Positions 7,829 to 17,026 of a DNA stretch of 64,000 nt are shown here, piece by piece. The notes below the pieces were generated by a model. It worked only from the letters and a program-made list of their open reading frames with translations, was not told where the DNA came from and made no database searches. Made by a program: the position numbers and the translations under genes. Source of the DNA: JBBROS01 sp963792675 (GTDB taxonomy: Bacteria > Pseudomonadota > Alphaproteobacteria > Acetobacterales > Acetobacteraceae); assembly GCA_963792675.1 (NCBI GenBank), contig CAWBWT010000002.1, positions 1,550,001 to 1,614,000 on the forward strand, in the 5' to 3' direction. Every line of letters starts with the position of its first letter. The first letter of the stretch is position 1.

Positions 7829-8341
7829 ATGACCACTGCCCGCCTGATCGGCATCGATCCCGGCCTGCGCTTCACCGGCTGGGGCGTGATCGACGTCGAC
7901 GGCAATCGACTGAGGCACGTCGCCGACGGGGTGATCGCGACCGACAACACCAAATCGGTTCCAAGCCGGCTCAAGGCGTTGCATGATGCTCTTGTCATGC
8001 TGTTCCAATTGCACCGACCGGACGAGGCCGCCGTCGAGGAGACCTACGTCAACCGCAACGGCACCGCGACGCTGAAGCTCGGCTACGCCCGCGGCGTCGC
8101 GTTGCTGGCGCCGGCCCTGGTCGGCATCCCGATCAGCGAATACGGCGCCATGGCGGTCAAGCAGGCCGTGGTCGGCACCGGCGCCGCGCAAAAGGACCAG
8201 GTCGGCATGATGGTGCGCCGCCTGCTGCCGGGCGCCACCTTGAAGCGGGCCGACGCCGCCGACGCGCTCGCGGTCGCGATCTGCCACGCCCATCACCGCG
8301 CCAGCCGGCTGCGCGTGCTGTCGGGCACGGTGATGGCGTGA
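7829..8341 (+). CDS. ruvC: Crossover junction endodeoxyribonuclease RuvC
   Basis: A 170-residue RuvC resolvase. The four catalytic acids of the RNase H-like fold are visible: Asp in IGIDPGLRFTGWG, Glu in AAVEETYVNRN, and two Asp in KRADAADALAVAICH. It cuts Holliday junctions produced in recombination after RuvAB branch migration. The ATG at 7829 gives the normal family length; the frame is open 15 codons upstream into repeat sequence, so that start is unlikely. It is followed 19 bases later by ruvA. Confidence 0.95.
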   Translation: MTTARLIGIDPGLRFTGWGVIDVDGNRLRHVADGVIATDNTKSVPSRLKALHDALVMLFQLHRPDEAAVEETYVNRNGTATLKLGYARGVALLAPALVGIPISEYGAMAVKQAVVGTGAAQKDQVGMMVRRLLPGATLKRADAADALAVAICHAHHRASRLRVLSGTVMA

Positions 8342-8360
8342 GCGGCGCGGCCGCCGCTTC

Positions 8361-8963
8361 ATGATCGCCTCGCTCAAGGGGACCGTGGATTCACTCGAGG
8401 AGGACCGCTGCGTCGTCGACGTGAACGGCGTCGGCTACCTGGTGATGGCCAGCACCCGCACCTTGGCGGCGCTGCCGAACCCGCCCGCTTTGGCCCGGCT
8501 GCTGGTCGAGACGCAGGTGCGGGAAGACGCCATCACGCTGTACGGCTTCACCGACCCGGCCGAGCGCGACTGGTTCCGCCTCCTGCTCACGGTGCAGGGG
8601 GTCGGCGCCAAGGTGGCGTTGAACCTGCTGTCGGCGTTGGCGCCCGCCGACCTGGTGCGGGCGATCGCCGCCGGCGACCGCGCCAGCCTCACCCGCGCCG
8701 CCGGGGTCGGCGCCAAGCTGGCGGTGCGGCTGCTGAGCGAGTTGCGCGAAAAGGCGGGCGCCATGCCGGTGAGCGCGGGCGGCATCGTGCTGCCGCCGGT
8801 GGCCGCCGGGCCGCAAGCGGACGCGCTGTCGGCGCTGGCCAACCTCGGCTATCGCCGCGCCGAAGCGCAGCCGGCCGTCGAGCGAGTGATGGCCCGGCTC
8901 GGCGACGATGCCGCGGTCGGACAGCTGATCCGCGAAAGCCTGCAGGAATTGGCGCAGCGATGA
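8361..8963 (+). CDS. ruvA: Holliday junction DNA helicase subunit RuvA
   Basis: A 200-residue protein with the RuvA N-terminal OB-fold start MIASLKGTVDS and NGVGYLVM. Paired helix-hairpin-helix motifs appear as TVQGVGAKVALNLLS and GVGAKLAVRLLSEL. A flexible linker leads to the C-terminal RuvB-contacting domain (ALANLGYRRAEAQPAVERVM). RuvA recognises Holliday junctions and loads RuvB. In the ruvC-ruvA-ruvB cluster, separated from ruvB by a family A repeat. Confidence 0.95.
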   Translation: MIASLKGTVDSLEEDRCVVDVNGVGYLVMASTRTLAALPNPPALARLLVETQVREDAITLYGFTDPAERDWFRLLLTVQGVGAKVALNLLSALAPADLVRAIAAGDRASLTRAAGVGAKLAVRLLSELREKAGAMPVSAGGIVLPPVAAGPQADALSALANLGYRRAEAQPAVERVMARLGDDAAVGQLIRESLQELAQR

Positions 8964-9014
8964 GGCCGGCCCCCCCTCCGTCCGCCCTTTTGCCTCCCCC
9001 TTCGTCCCCCGCTT

Positions 9015-9130
9015 CGTCATGGTCGGACTTGATCCGACCATCCACGCGGTCCGAACCGTACCGGCGGCTTCGCGGGAGAGGCGGTGTCGTAGGGACCGCG
9101 TGGATCCTCGGATCAAGTCCGAGGATGACG
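9015..9130. repeat. Family A palindromic repeat, copy 3
   Basis: CGTCATGGTCGGACTTGATC and GGATCAAGTCCGAGGATGACG form the ends; the internal sequence also folds back (ATCCACGCGGTCC against GGACCGCGTGGAT nearby), so this copy is nearly a full-length palindrome. It lies between ruvA and ruvB and is partly readable as an artificial N-terminal extension of ruvB. Confidence 0.82.
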
Positions 9131-9192
9131 GTTTGGTGCGTGCTGACGGCTTTGTGCGGCACGACCGTTCCGCGTGCGCGCCGGGACCGCCG

Positions 9193-10224
9193 GTGAGCGA
9201 CCGCGCCATCTCGCCCGCGCGCGCCGACGAGGATGCCGCCGAGGCGACGCTTCGCCCGCAGACGCTGGACGAGTTCGTCGGCCAGCGCGCCAGCCGGGAA
9301 AACCTCGGCATCTTCATCCAAGCCGCCCGGGGCCGCGGCGACGCGCTCGACCACGTGCTGCTGCACGGGCCGCCGGGGCTGGGCAAGACCACGCTGGCGC
9401 AGATCGTCGCCCGTGAACTGGGCGTCGGCTTCCGCGCCACCTCCGGCCCGGTGATCCAGCGCGCCGGGGACCTGGCGGCGATCCTGACCAACCTGCAGCC
9501 GCGCGACGTGCTGTTCATCGACGAGATCCACCGCCTGCAGCCCGCTATCGAGGAGGTGCTGTATCCGGCGATGGAGGACTTCCAGCTCGACCTCATCATC
9601 GGCGAGGGCCCGGCCGCGCGCAGCGTCCGCATCGACCTTGCACCCTTCACCCTGGTGGGTGCGACCACCCGCGCCGGGCTGCTGGCGACTCCACTGCGCG
9701 ACCGCTTCGGCATCCCGCTGCGGCTGGTGCTGTACACGCCGGAGGAGCTGCGTCGCATCGTCGCCCGCGGCGCCGAGAAGCTGGGTTTCGAGCTGACCGA
9801 CGAGGGCGCCATCGAGATTGCCCGCCGCTCCCGCGGCACGCCGCGCATCGCCGGCCGGCTGCTGCGCCGGGTTCGCGACTTCGCCAGTGTCGCCGGACAT
9901 TCGCCCGTGGACCGTGCCGTCGCCGACGCGGCGCTGACCCGGCTCGAAGTGGACCGGCTGGGGCTGGACGCAATGGACCGCCGCTACCTCAAGCGGATTG
10001 CCGAGCACCACCATGGCGGCCCGGTCGGGGTCGAGACGCTGGCGGCGGCGCTGGCCGAGGCGCGTGACACCCTCGAAGACGTGATCGAGCCGTTCCTGAT
10101 CCAGGAGGGCCTGGTAATGCGCACCAGCCGCGGCCGGATGCTGGGCGAGCCCGGCTGGCGGCACCTCGGCCTCGTGCCACCGCGTGACCAGCCGCAGCTC
10201 GACCTGCTGCGTGAGGCGGAGTGA
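9193..10224 (+). CDS. ruvB: Holliday junction DNA helicase motor subunit RuvB
   Basis: A 343-residue AAA+ ATPase. The GTG at 9193 starts VSDRAISPARADEDAAEATLRP, matching RuvB N-termini before LDEFVGQ; the frame is open upstream into the repeat, which is not protein. Motifs: Walker A GPPGLGKTTLA, Walker B LFIDEIHRL, sensor VGATTRAG, arginine finger in RDRFGIP, and the C-terminal winged-helix (TSRGRMLGEPGWRHLGL). Drives branch migration with RuvA. Its stop overlaps the ybgC start by four bases (GTGA). Confidence 0.95.
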   Translation: MSDRAISPARADEDAAEATLRPQTLDEFVGQRASRENLGIFIQAARGRGDALDHVLLHGPPGLGKTTLAQIVARELGVGFRATSGPVIQRAGDLAAILTNLQPRDVLFIDEIHRLQPAIEEVLYPAMEDFQLDLIIGEGPAARSVRIDLAPFTLVGATTRAGLLATPLRDRFGIPLRLVLYTPEELRRIVARGAEKLGFELTDEGAIEIARRSRGTPRIAGRLLRRVRDFASVAGHSPVDRAVADAALTRLEVDRLGLDAMDRRYLKRIAEHHHGGPVGVETLAAALAEARDTLEDVIEPFLIQEGLVMRTSRGRMLGEPGWRHLGLVPPRDQPQLDLLREAE

Positions 10225-10647
10225 CCCACCGCCTGCCGATCCGCGTCTACTACGAGGACACCGATGCCGGCGGCATCGTTTATCACGCGCGCTACCTCGC
10301 CTTTGCCGAGCGGGCGCGTACCGAGGCGATGCGCGAGGGCGGCGCCGCACATGACGAACTTGCAACGCAATACGGCCTGATCTTCGTGGTGCGGCGCGAT
10401 CGAAATGGACTATTGGCGCCCGGCCCGGCTCGACGATCTCGTGGTTGTCGTGACCGACACCGTGGCGCTGGGCGGCGCATCGATCCGGGTGCGCCAGGCA
10501 TTCGAGGTTGGTGGCGAATCGATCGGCGTGCTGGAGGTGAAGCTGGCATGCATCCGGCGGTCCGACGGCCGGCCGGAGCGGATCCCGGATCGTTGGCGCG
10601 CGGCGCTCGGCGCGCGGCCCGGGACGGGCGGACAGGAAAGGGAGTAG
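10221..10647 (+). CDS. ybgC: YbgC-type acyl-CoA thioesterase, frameshifted
   Basis: Hot-dog-fold thioesterase that starts the tol-pal cluster. The catalytic segment YYEDTDAGGIVYHARYL is near the N-terminus in one frame up to about base 10394. The remainder, starting EMDYWRPARLDDLVV, continues in the next frame to the stop at 10647. Removing one C in GGTGCGGCGCGATC restores an unbroken protein of about 141 residues, the family size. The GTG start overlaps the ruvB stop. YbgC hydrolyses short acyl-CoAs and is linked to the Tol-Pal envelope system in proteobacteria. I take the shift as a sequence error because both halves are well conserved. Confidence 0.85.
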
Positions 10648-10650
10648 GGC

Positions 10651-11367
10651 GTGGATCGGGCAGTGGACGCGGCGAACTTGGTGGCAGGCGGGGGCGATCT
10701 CTCGCTGCTGGGCTTGTTCCTGCAGGCCGACCTGGTGGTCAAGATCGTGATGCTGCTGCTGATCGCGGCCAGCGTCTGGGTCTGGGCGATCGTGTTCGAG
10801 AAGGTGTTCAGCTTGCGGCGCGCCAACAAATCGGCCGACCGGTTCGAGGACCGGTTCTGGTCCGGCGGCAGCCTCGACGAGTTGTACGACACCGAAGGCG
10901 CCCGCCCGACCCATCCGGTGGCGGCCGTGTTCGGCGCGGCCATGGGCGAGTGGAAGCGCAGCGCGCAGGTGGTCGGCGCCGATATGAGCCGCGGCAGCGT
11001 GCGCGAGCGGGTGGACCGCGCTATCAGCGTGACGGTGGGCCGCGAGATGGAGCGGATGGAGCGCTGGATGGTGTTCCTCGCCTCGGTGGGCTCGGTGGCG
11101 CCGTTCGTCGGCCTGTTCGGCACCGTTTGGGGCATCATGCGTTCGTTCTCGGCGATCGCCGTCAGCAAGAACACCAACCTCAGCGTGGTGGCGCCGGGCA
11201 TCGCGGAAGCGCTGTTCGCCACCGCGATCGGCCTGGTCGCCGCCATTCCGGCCGTGCTCGCCTACAACAAGCTGAGCACCGACCTCGCCCGTCTTGCCGG
11301 GCGGCTGGAAAGCTTCGGCAGCGAGTTCGGCGCCATCCTGTCGCGCCAAAGCGAGGAACGCGCCTGA
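10651..11367 (+). CDS. tolQ: Tol-Pal system protein TolQ
   Basis: A 238-residue MotA/TolQ/ExbB-family inner-membrane protein with three hydrophobic helices: one near residues 25-45 (KIVMLLLIAASVWVWAIVF) and two C-terminal ones in SVGSVAPFVGLFGTVWGIM and ALFATAIGLVAAIPAVLAY. The GLFGTVWGI stretch is diagnostic. With TolR it forms a proton channel that energises TolA for outer-membrane constriction. GTG start with GGGAG just upstream; its stop overlaps tolR by one base. Confidence 0.94.
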   Translation: MDRAVDAANLVAGGGDLSLLGLFLQADLVVKIVMLLLIAASVWVWAIVFEKVFSLRRANKSADRFEDRFWSGGSLDELYDTEGARPTHPVAAVFGAAMGEWKRSAQVVGADMSRGSVRERVDRAISVTVGREMERMERWMVFLASVGSVAPFVGLFGTVWGIMRSFSAIAVSKNTNLSVVAPGIAEALFATAIGLVAAIPAVLAYNKLSTDLARLAGRLESFGSEFGAILSRQSEERA

Positions 11368-11868
11368 TGGCCGGACCGCTGATGGGCCGCAGCCGGAGCG
11401 GCCGCTACAAGCCGCTTGGCCGAGATCAACGTCACCCCGATGGTGGACGTGATGCTGGTGCTGCTGATCATCTTCATGGTTGCCGCGCCGCTGATGACGT
11501 CGGGCGTGACCGTCGACCTGCCGAAGGCGAGTGCCGCGCCGCTCAGCCAGGACAGCGAGCCGCTGACGATCAGCGTCAACGCGGAAGGCAAGATCTACCT
11601 CCAGGACACCGAGTTGGCGTTGCCGGACCTGGCCCCGAAGCTCGCGTCGTTGAGCGACAACAAGCTCGACCGCCGCATCTTCGTTCGCGGCGACAAGGGC
11701 CTCGCCTATGGCCGCATCATGGAGATCATGGCGACGATCACCCAGGGCGGCTTCACCAAGGTCGCCTTGCTGGCCGAGCAGACCGGCGGCCCGGCGGCGC
11801 CGCCGCCGGCCGCGGCACCCGCCCCGCCGCCGCAGACGACCGGCATGCTCCGCCCGTCGGGACGCTGA
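11367..11868 (+). CDS. tolR: Tol-Pal system protein TolR, frameshifted near its N-terminus
   Basis: TolR/ExbD-family stator protein. The N-terminal 17 residues (MAGPLMGRSRSGRYKPL) are in the frame opened by the ATG that overlaps the tolQ stop. From AEINVTPMVDVMLVLLIIF onward, with the single membrane helix and the conserved channel Asp (VDVM), the frame is shifted by one. One extra base in CCGCTTGGCCGAG near 11415 explains this. The periplasmic domain follows, then an unusual Ala/Pro tail (PPPAAAPAPPP). A TTG at 11416 would otherwise have to serve as start and would remove the cytoplasmic leader. Confidence 0.88.
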
Positions 11869-11894
11869 ACGGCAGCGGGGCGAACGGGGCCGCC

Positions 11895-12952
11895 ATGGAC
11901 CCATCTTTGCGTCGGGGCGGCGTGGTCAGCCTCGGGCTGCACGCCGCCGCACTCCTGGCGTTGATCCTGGCGCTGCCCGGCCGCGCGCCGCTGCCCGACC
12001 AGCACGAGGTCGAGGTGGCGATGGAGTTCGAGGCGCAGCCCGAGGAAACGCAGCGCGCACCGACCCCGGCGCCGATTGCGGCCCCGGCGCCAAGCCCGCA
12101 GCCGACACCGGAGCCGCCTTCCGCGCCGCCGCCCCCGCCGCCCGCGCCCGCACCGCCGCCGGTCCCACCCGCGCCGCCGCCGCCCATTCCGGCGCCGCCG
12201 CCGGTGCCGGCTGCGCCGCCGCCGCCCGCGCCGCCGCCGCCGGTCGTTCCGATCACGCCGGCCCCGGCACCGTTGCCGTTGCCGCCTCCGGTTCAGCCGC
12301 CCCCGGCTCCCCCGGCACCGCCTGCCCCCCCGCCGCCCGTTCCCGCGCCACGACCGCCGCCCCCCGTCGCAGCGCCTGCGCCCGTGCCGCCGCCGCCGTG
12401 CCGCCCCCGCCAGCGCCGTCCCCGCCGCCGCGCCCCGCGCCGACACCGCCCGTTCCGGTCCCGCCGGCTCCGTCACCGGTTCCCAGTGCCAGCAGCCAGC
12501 CGAGCCCGACGAAGGCGCCGGCGGACAGCAAGGCGCTTGAAAGCACGCTCGACCGGCTGCGGCGGCAGCAGGCGCAAAGCGAACCGTCCCGCACCGCCGC
12601 GGCCAGTCCGCCGCGGGGCGGCGCGCCCGGCGGCGGCTCCCCGGCCGGCGCCGAGAACGCGCAGCTCAGCGCGCAGGCGCGGGGCGCAATCGGCGACCGC
12701 ATCCGCGAGTGCTGGACCGGCGACACCGGCGCCAAGGACTTCGCCAGCTTCACCGCCCGGCTGACGATCACGACCGACAGCAGCGGCACCATTCGCGACG
12801 CCCGCATCGTCCAGGCGCCGACCAGCCCGGCCGGACGTGCCTTCGCCGAGCGTGCCGTGCGAGCCGCCCTGAGCGCCCAGTGCGCCACCCTTCCGTTGCC
12901 GCCGAGCATGAAGGGATCCAACCACACCTTCGAAATCACGTTCCGTCCCTGA
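11895..12952 (+). CDS. tolA: TolA/TonB-like protein with long proline-rich linker, frameshifted
   Basis: The N-terminus has one membrane anchor (VVSLGLHAAALLALILALPG), then an acidic stretch (VEVAMEFEAQPEE) and a roughly 130-residue Pro/Ala linker. The C-terminal domain follows (RIRECWTGDTGAKDF, LTITTDSSGTIRDARIV, FEITFRP), matching TolA domain III/TonB-like folds. The frame changes inside the CCG-rich linker near 12395 (one base missing or two extra), an error-prone sequence. TolA links the TolQR motor to TolB-Pal at the outer membrane. Alpha-helical KxAE-type repeats usual in enteric TolA are replaced by poly-proline here. Confidence 0.85.
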
Positions 12953-12965
12953 TGGGAGTTTCTCC

Positions 12966-14306
12966 ATGACCTCGTCCGAACTCAGCCGCCGCGGCCTTGT
13001 CGCCGCCGGCATTGCCGCCGTGCCGCTCGTCGCGTCCCAGCCTGCTTCCAGCCAGAGTGTGGGGTCCGGCAACCAGCAGCCGGAGATCACGGTCGACCGC
13101 GCCCGCACCGCGCCGATCCCGATCGCGATCCCGAACTTTGCCGGGACCGGCCTCGGCGTCGAGATCGCCGGGGTGATCGTCAACAACCTCGGCCGCTCCG
13201 GCCTGTTCCGCCCTGTAGGCACGGCGGCCGCGTCCGACGGCGGCGACACACCGAACTTCGGCACCTGGAAGACCGCCGGCGCGCAGGCGCTGGTCACCGG
13301 CCGGGTCGAGGGCGGCGGCAACAGCGTGCGGGTCGAGTTCCGGCTGTGGGACGTGCTGCCGGGGCAGCAGATCCAGGGCACCGCCTATACCACGACGCAG
13401 GCCAATTGGCGCCGCATCGCCCACATCATCAGCGACGTGATCTATGAGCGGCTGCTGGGCGAGAAGGGCTATTTCGACACTCGCATCGTCTATATCGCCG
13501 GCACCGGGCCGCGCGACCGCCGGATCAAGCGGCTGGCGATCATGGACCAGGACGGCGACAACAACCGCTTCCTCACCGATGGCTCGTGGCTGGCGCTGAC
13601 GCCGCGCTTCCACCCGACCCGGGACGAGGTCGTGTTCATGTCGTTCAACAACAACAAGCCGCGGGTTTACACGTTCAACCTCGGCACCGCGCAGCAACGA
13701 ATCCTCGGTGACTTCGAGGGCATGACGTTCGCGCCGCGGTTTGCCCCCGACGGCAACTCCATCATCATGTCGGTGGCGCGCGGCGCCGGGTCCGACATCG
13801 TGTCCGTGGGGCTGGGCGGCGGCGGCACGCGCAAGCTGACGAACTCGGGCGCCATCGACACCAGCCCCTGCTACAGCCCGGACGGGACGCAGATCGTGTT
13901 CAACAGCGATCGCGGCGGCGACCAGCAGCTGTATGTCATGGACCCGTCCGGCGCCGGCGTGCGGCGCATCAGCTTCGGCCGCGGCCGCTACGCGACGCCG
14001 GTGTGGTCGCCGCGCGGCGACCTGATCGCCTTCACCCGGCTGAACGGCGGCACGTTTGCGATCGGCGTGATGCGCCCTGACGGCTCCGGCGAGCGCATCC
14101 TGTCGGAAAGCTTCTCGGTCGAGGGCCCGACCTTCGCGCCGAACGGCCGCGTGCTGATGTTCTACCGCGAAAGCCCGGCGCGCGACCGCACCGGCAGCGG
14201 CTTTTCGTCGCGATTGGTTTCGATCGACATCACCGGGTTCAACGAGCGCCCGGTGACCACCCCAACCGACGCCTCCGACCCGGCCTGGTCACCGTTACTA
14301 GCGTGA
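12966..14306 (+). CDS. tolB: Tol-Pal system beta-propeller protein TolB
   Basis: A 446-residue periplasmic protein. The signal peptide contains a twin-arginine-like SRRGLVAAGIA and ends near ASSQ. An N-terminal anticodon-binding-like domain (IPIAIPNFAGTG) precedes a six-bladed propeller with repeated blade motifs such as RFHPTRDEVVFMS, YSPDGTQIVFNSDRGG and VWSPRGDLIAFTR. TolB binds Pal and TolA. It starts 13 bases after tolA. The Tat-like signal is unusual relative to enteric TolB, which uses Sec, but similar signals occur in acetic acid bacteria. Confidence 0.94.
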   Translation: MTSSELSRRGLVAAGIAAVPLVASQPASSQSVGSGNQQPEITVDRARTAPIPIAIPNFAGTGLGVEIAGVIVNNLGRSGLFRPVGTAAASDGGDTPNFGTWKTAGAQALVTGRVEGGGNSVRVEFRLWDVLPGQQIQGTAYTTTQANWRRIAHIISDVIYERLLGEKGYFDTRIVYIAGTGPRDRRIKRLAIMDQDGDNNRFLTDGSWLALTPRFHPTRDEVVFMSFNNNKPRVYTFNLGTAQQRILGDFEGMTFAPRFAPDGNSIIMSVARGAGSDIVSVGLGGGGTRKLTNSGAIDTSPCYSPDGTQIVFNSDRGGDQQLYVMDPSGAGVRRISFGRGRYATPVWSPRGDLIAFTRLNGGTFAIGVMRPDGSGERILSESFSVEGPTFAPNGRVLMFYRESPARDRTGSGFSSRLVSIDITGFNERPVTTPTDASDPAWSPLLA

Positions 14307-14335
14307 TAATCGTCTCCGTATTCGGCAATACTGGG

Positions 14336-14364
14336 TTGACCCATGTGAAAGCGCGGCGTATCGC
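14336..14364 (+). promoter_or_regulatory. Possible sigma-70 promoter upstream of pal
   Basis: TTGACC, a 17-base spacer and TATCGC lie in the 107-base gap between tolB and pal. The -35 box is good and the -10 box is weak. Suggests pal-cpoB may also be transcribed independently of tolQRAB. Not otherwise supported. Confidence 0.3.
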
Positions 14365-14413
14365 GCAAAATACGTGTCAAGGGGATTGGCCCCGAAACGG
14401 AAAGGATTCGCGG

Positions 14414-14890
14414 ATGAACTGGAAAGTCATCGGCCTGATGGCCGCCTTGGCGATGCTCGGCGCCTGTTCGGACAAGGACAGCACCGGGGCCGCCACCGGT
14501 TCCGGTGGCCTCGCCACCAATGGCGGCGCCACGCCTGGCAGCCAGGAAGACCTAGTCGCCAATGTCGGTGACCGCGTGTTCTACGCCCTCGACAGCTCGA
14601 ACCTCAGCAGCGAAGCGCGCACCACGCTCGACCGCCAATCCGCCTGGATGGCCCGGTTCCCGCAGGTCAGCGTGCAGATGGCCGGCAACTGCGATGAGCG
14701 CGGCACCGCCGAGTACAACCTCGCACTCGGCCAGCGCCGGGCCAACGCCGCGCGCGACTACCTGGTGGCCCGCGGCGTGTCCTCGGCGCGCATCAACACC
14801 ATCAGCTACGGCAAGGAGCGGCCGACCGCGCTGGGCTCGGACGAGCAGGCCTATGCGCAGAACCGGAACGCCGTGACCTCGGTGCGCTGA
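14414..14890 (+). CDS. pal: Peptidoglycan-associated lipoprotein Pal
   Basis: A 158-residue OmpA-family lipoprotein. The signal ends in lipobox LGAC with Cys at residue 18. After a Gly/Thr-rich tether, the OmpA-like domain begins at VANVGDRVFYALDSS and carries the diaminopimelate-binding elements AGNCDERGTAEYNLALGQRR and ARDYLVARGV, ending NRNAVTSVR. It anchors the outer membrane to peptidoglycan and is recycled by the Tol motor. The ATG at 14414 follows AAAGGATTCGCGG. Confidence 0.95.
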   Translation: MNWKVIGLMAALAMLGACSDKDSTGAATGSGGLATNGGATPGSQEDLVANVGDRVFYALDSSNLSSEARTTLDRQSAWMARFPQVSVQMAGNCDERGTAEYNLALGQRRANAARDYLVARGVSSARINTISYGKERPTALGSDEQAYAQNRNAVTSVR

Positions 14891-14895
14891 TCGCG

Positions 14896-15732
14896 ATGCC
14901 GTCACCGCGACCGGTCGGGTTCCGCGCGGCGCTGCTCGCGGCCGCGCTGCTGCTGCCGGGTCCGGTCGCGGGCCCGGCAGCGGCGCAGCAGGTCGACAGC
15001 CGGGAAGGGATCACGCTGCAAAACCAGATCCTGGAGCTGCGGCGCGACTTGCAGCAACTCCAGGCTCAGCGGGGCGGTGGCCTGCCGGCGCCGGTGCCGC
15101 GCAACGGCGGCGGGGGTGGCGGCAACGAACTTTCGGCGCAGCTGCTGGACCGTGTGACCAGCCTCGAGGAGGAGGTCAGGCGGCTGCGCGGGCAGTTGGA
15201 CGAGCAGGCGAATGCGAACCGCCGGGCGCAGGACGATCTCGCCAAGCAGATCGGCGACCTCGGCTTCCGGCAGCAGAACGCCGGCGCGTCGCCCGGCCCG
15301 GCCAGCCGGACGCCATCGGTCGATGGCCCGCCCGCGACTGCTGCGCGGCGACCGCCCGAGCTCGCCATGCAGGAAGGCAACGCCGCCTTGGCCCGGCGCG
15401 ATTACGCGATGGCCGAGGCCGCGGCGCGCGAGGTGCTCGCCGCCGGGCGCGGGCCGCGCACCGGCGACGCGCAGTTCCTTCTGGCGCAGGCCCTGACTGG
15501 GCGGCGCGACTTCCAGGGCGCAGCGATCGCCTACGACGACGCCTACAATCGGGCGCGCACCGGGCCGCGGGCGCCGGACGCGTTGCTCGGGGTCGCCAAC
15601 GCCTTGCTGGCGCTCAACGACCAGCGGGCCGCCTGTGCCAGCCTGGACAAGATGCGGGCGGAGTTCCCGTCGGTCCGGCCCGACCTGCGCGAAGCCGCGG
15701 CGGCCTTGCGCGGACGCGGCGGCTGCCGCTGA
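14896..15732 (+). CDS. cpoB: Tol-Pal-associated cell division coordinator CpoB (YbgF)
   Basis: A 278-residue periplasmic protein starting 5 bases after pal. Signal peptide about 31 residues ending PAAAQQ. A coiled-coil region (LQNQILELRRDLQQLQ and RVTSLEEEVRRLRGQL) is interrupted by a Gly-rich linker. The C-terminal half holds TPR units (AMQEGNAALARRDYAMAEAA, DAQFLLAQALTGRRDFQGAA, PDALLGVANALLALND). CpoB coordinates peptidoglycan synthesis with outer-membrane constriction. The TRIM-like coiled coil followed by TPRs is the normal architecture. Confidence 0.9.
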   Translation: MPSPRPVGFRAALLAAALLLPGPVAGPAAAQQVDSREGITLQNQILELRRDLQQLQAQRGGGLPAPVPRNGGGGGGNELSAQLLDRVTSLEEEVRRLRGQLDEQANANRRAQDDLAKQIGDLGFRQQNAGASPGPASRTPSVDGPPATAARRPPELAMQEGNAALARRDYAMAEAAAREVLAAGRGPRTGDAQFLLAQALTGRRDFQGAAIAYDDAYNRARTGPRAPDALLGVANALLALNDQRAACASLDKMRAEFPSVRPDLREAAAALRGRGGCR

Positions 15733-15770
15733 CGGCGCCGGCCCCGATCACCGGGGCCGAGTTTGCGGAG

Positions 15771-16923
15771 ATGATGGCGCTGCTCGGCCCGTTCGCACGG
15801 GATCGCAAGGTGGTGGTCGGCGTGTCGGGCGGCGCCGACAGCATGGCGCTCGCACTTCTGCTGCGGCACTGGGGCGAGCCGCTGGCGGTGATCGTGGACC
15901 ACGGGTTGCGCCGGGAGTCGCACGACGAGGCAGCGCTGACGCAGGATCGGCTGCGCGATCTCGGCATTCCCGCCGTGATCGTGGCGGTCGCCGGCTTGCA
16001 GCCGGGAGGCGGCTTGTCCGCCCGCGCCCGTGCCGCGCGCTACGACGCGCTGTTCCAGATTTGCCGCGAGCACGGGCGGCCGGACCTTTTGGTTGCGCAT
16101 CACCGGCAGGATCAGGCCGAGACCGTGCGCCTGCGCGCTGCGTCCGGAAGCGGGCGGTCCGGTCTCGCCGGCATGGCATCGATCGCTTGGCGCGGCCCGG
16201 CCCGCATCCTGCGCCCGCTGCTCGGCACCGATCCGGCGCGTTTGCGGGCGACCTTGCGCCGCGACGGCGTCGCCTGGGTCGAGGACCCCGGCAACCGCGA
16301 CCCGAAGCACGGCCCGGGGCGCCTTGCGGCAAGGCCCTGCCGACCCGGCGGCGGCGGCGCGTGCCGACGAGGCTGGACAGTGCCGGTCGGTCGCCGAAGC
16401 GGAGCTCGGCGCCGAGTTGGCGCGCGTGGTCAGCATCCTGCCGGGCGGGTATGCGCGCCTCGGCGGGCCGCTTTCGCCCGCCGCGTGGTCGGCGCTGCTC
16501 TGGACCATCTCGGGGCGGCCGCATCCGCCCGCTCCGGCCGCCGTGGCCCGGCTCGCACGGGTCGGGTCGGGCACGCTGCACGGCGTGCTGATCCGGGCAG
16601 GTCTGGCCGGCCGGGAGCCTGCGGCGACGATGCCGCCGGTCGCGGCCATTGCCGGCGCGTGTTGGGACGGGCGCTTCGTCCTCCGCTCGACTGTTCCTGG
16701 GGCGGTGCTCGGAATCAGGGCCGAACCGGCGCGCTTGCACCGTCGGGCCAAGCTTCCATCTTGTATCCAGCGGACGCTGCCTTGCTTGCGCCCGGATAAA
16801 GATTTGTTAGCTCTTGAGCGTATACTCTATCCTGACGCTGAGACCTGTCCTAGCGTCCGGGTTGAATTCCGCCCGGCCCGTCCGCTTGCGGGTCAGCCGT
16901 TTGCCGCGCGCGTTCGCGGCTGA
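15771..16923 (+). CDS. tilS: tRNA(Ile)-lysidine synthetase TilS, frameshifted
   Basis: N-type ATP pyrophosphatase that converts the wobble C34 of tRNA-Ile(CAU) to lysidine; essential in nearly all bacteria. The PP-loop VGVSGGADSMALALLL is near residue 15, with IVDHGLRRES and LVAHHRQDQAETVRLR behind it. The frame breaks near 16311 (AAGCACGGCCCGG carries one extra G) and continues as ARGALRQGPADP, a helical middle region and the C-terminal ILYPDAETCPSVRVEFRPARP. The ATG at 15771 is used; clean codons (TAPAPITGAEFAEM) extend upstream to the cpoB stop, so a non-ATG start there is possible. Because the gene is essential, the shift is most likely a sequence error. Confidence 0.87.
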
Positions 16924-17026
16924 ACGGCCGGGGGATGCACATGGGGTTAGGGCTCCCCATGTCACTGACACGTAAGGGCGCCGTGGGGTGCCGAGCGTGG
17001 GACAGGACTAGGACCACTGGGAACAA

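Noticed and set aside
11367..11868. Programmed ribosomal frameshift in tolR
   Set aside because: No slippery heptamer or downstream structure like known recoding sites is seen, and similar shifts occur in many unrelated genes in the window, so sequence error is simpler.
8689..11904. Very long minus-strand open frame (over 1000 codons) opposite ruvB-tolQ
   Set aside because: It is antisense to conserved genes, rich in Arg/Ala/Gly/His as expected for the shadow of GC-rich coding, and has no motif.
12060..12480. CRISPR-like or tandem-repeat array in the CCG-rich stretch
   Set aside because: The periodicity comes from proline/alanine codons of the TolA linker; there are no regular spacers.
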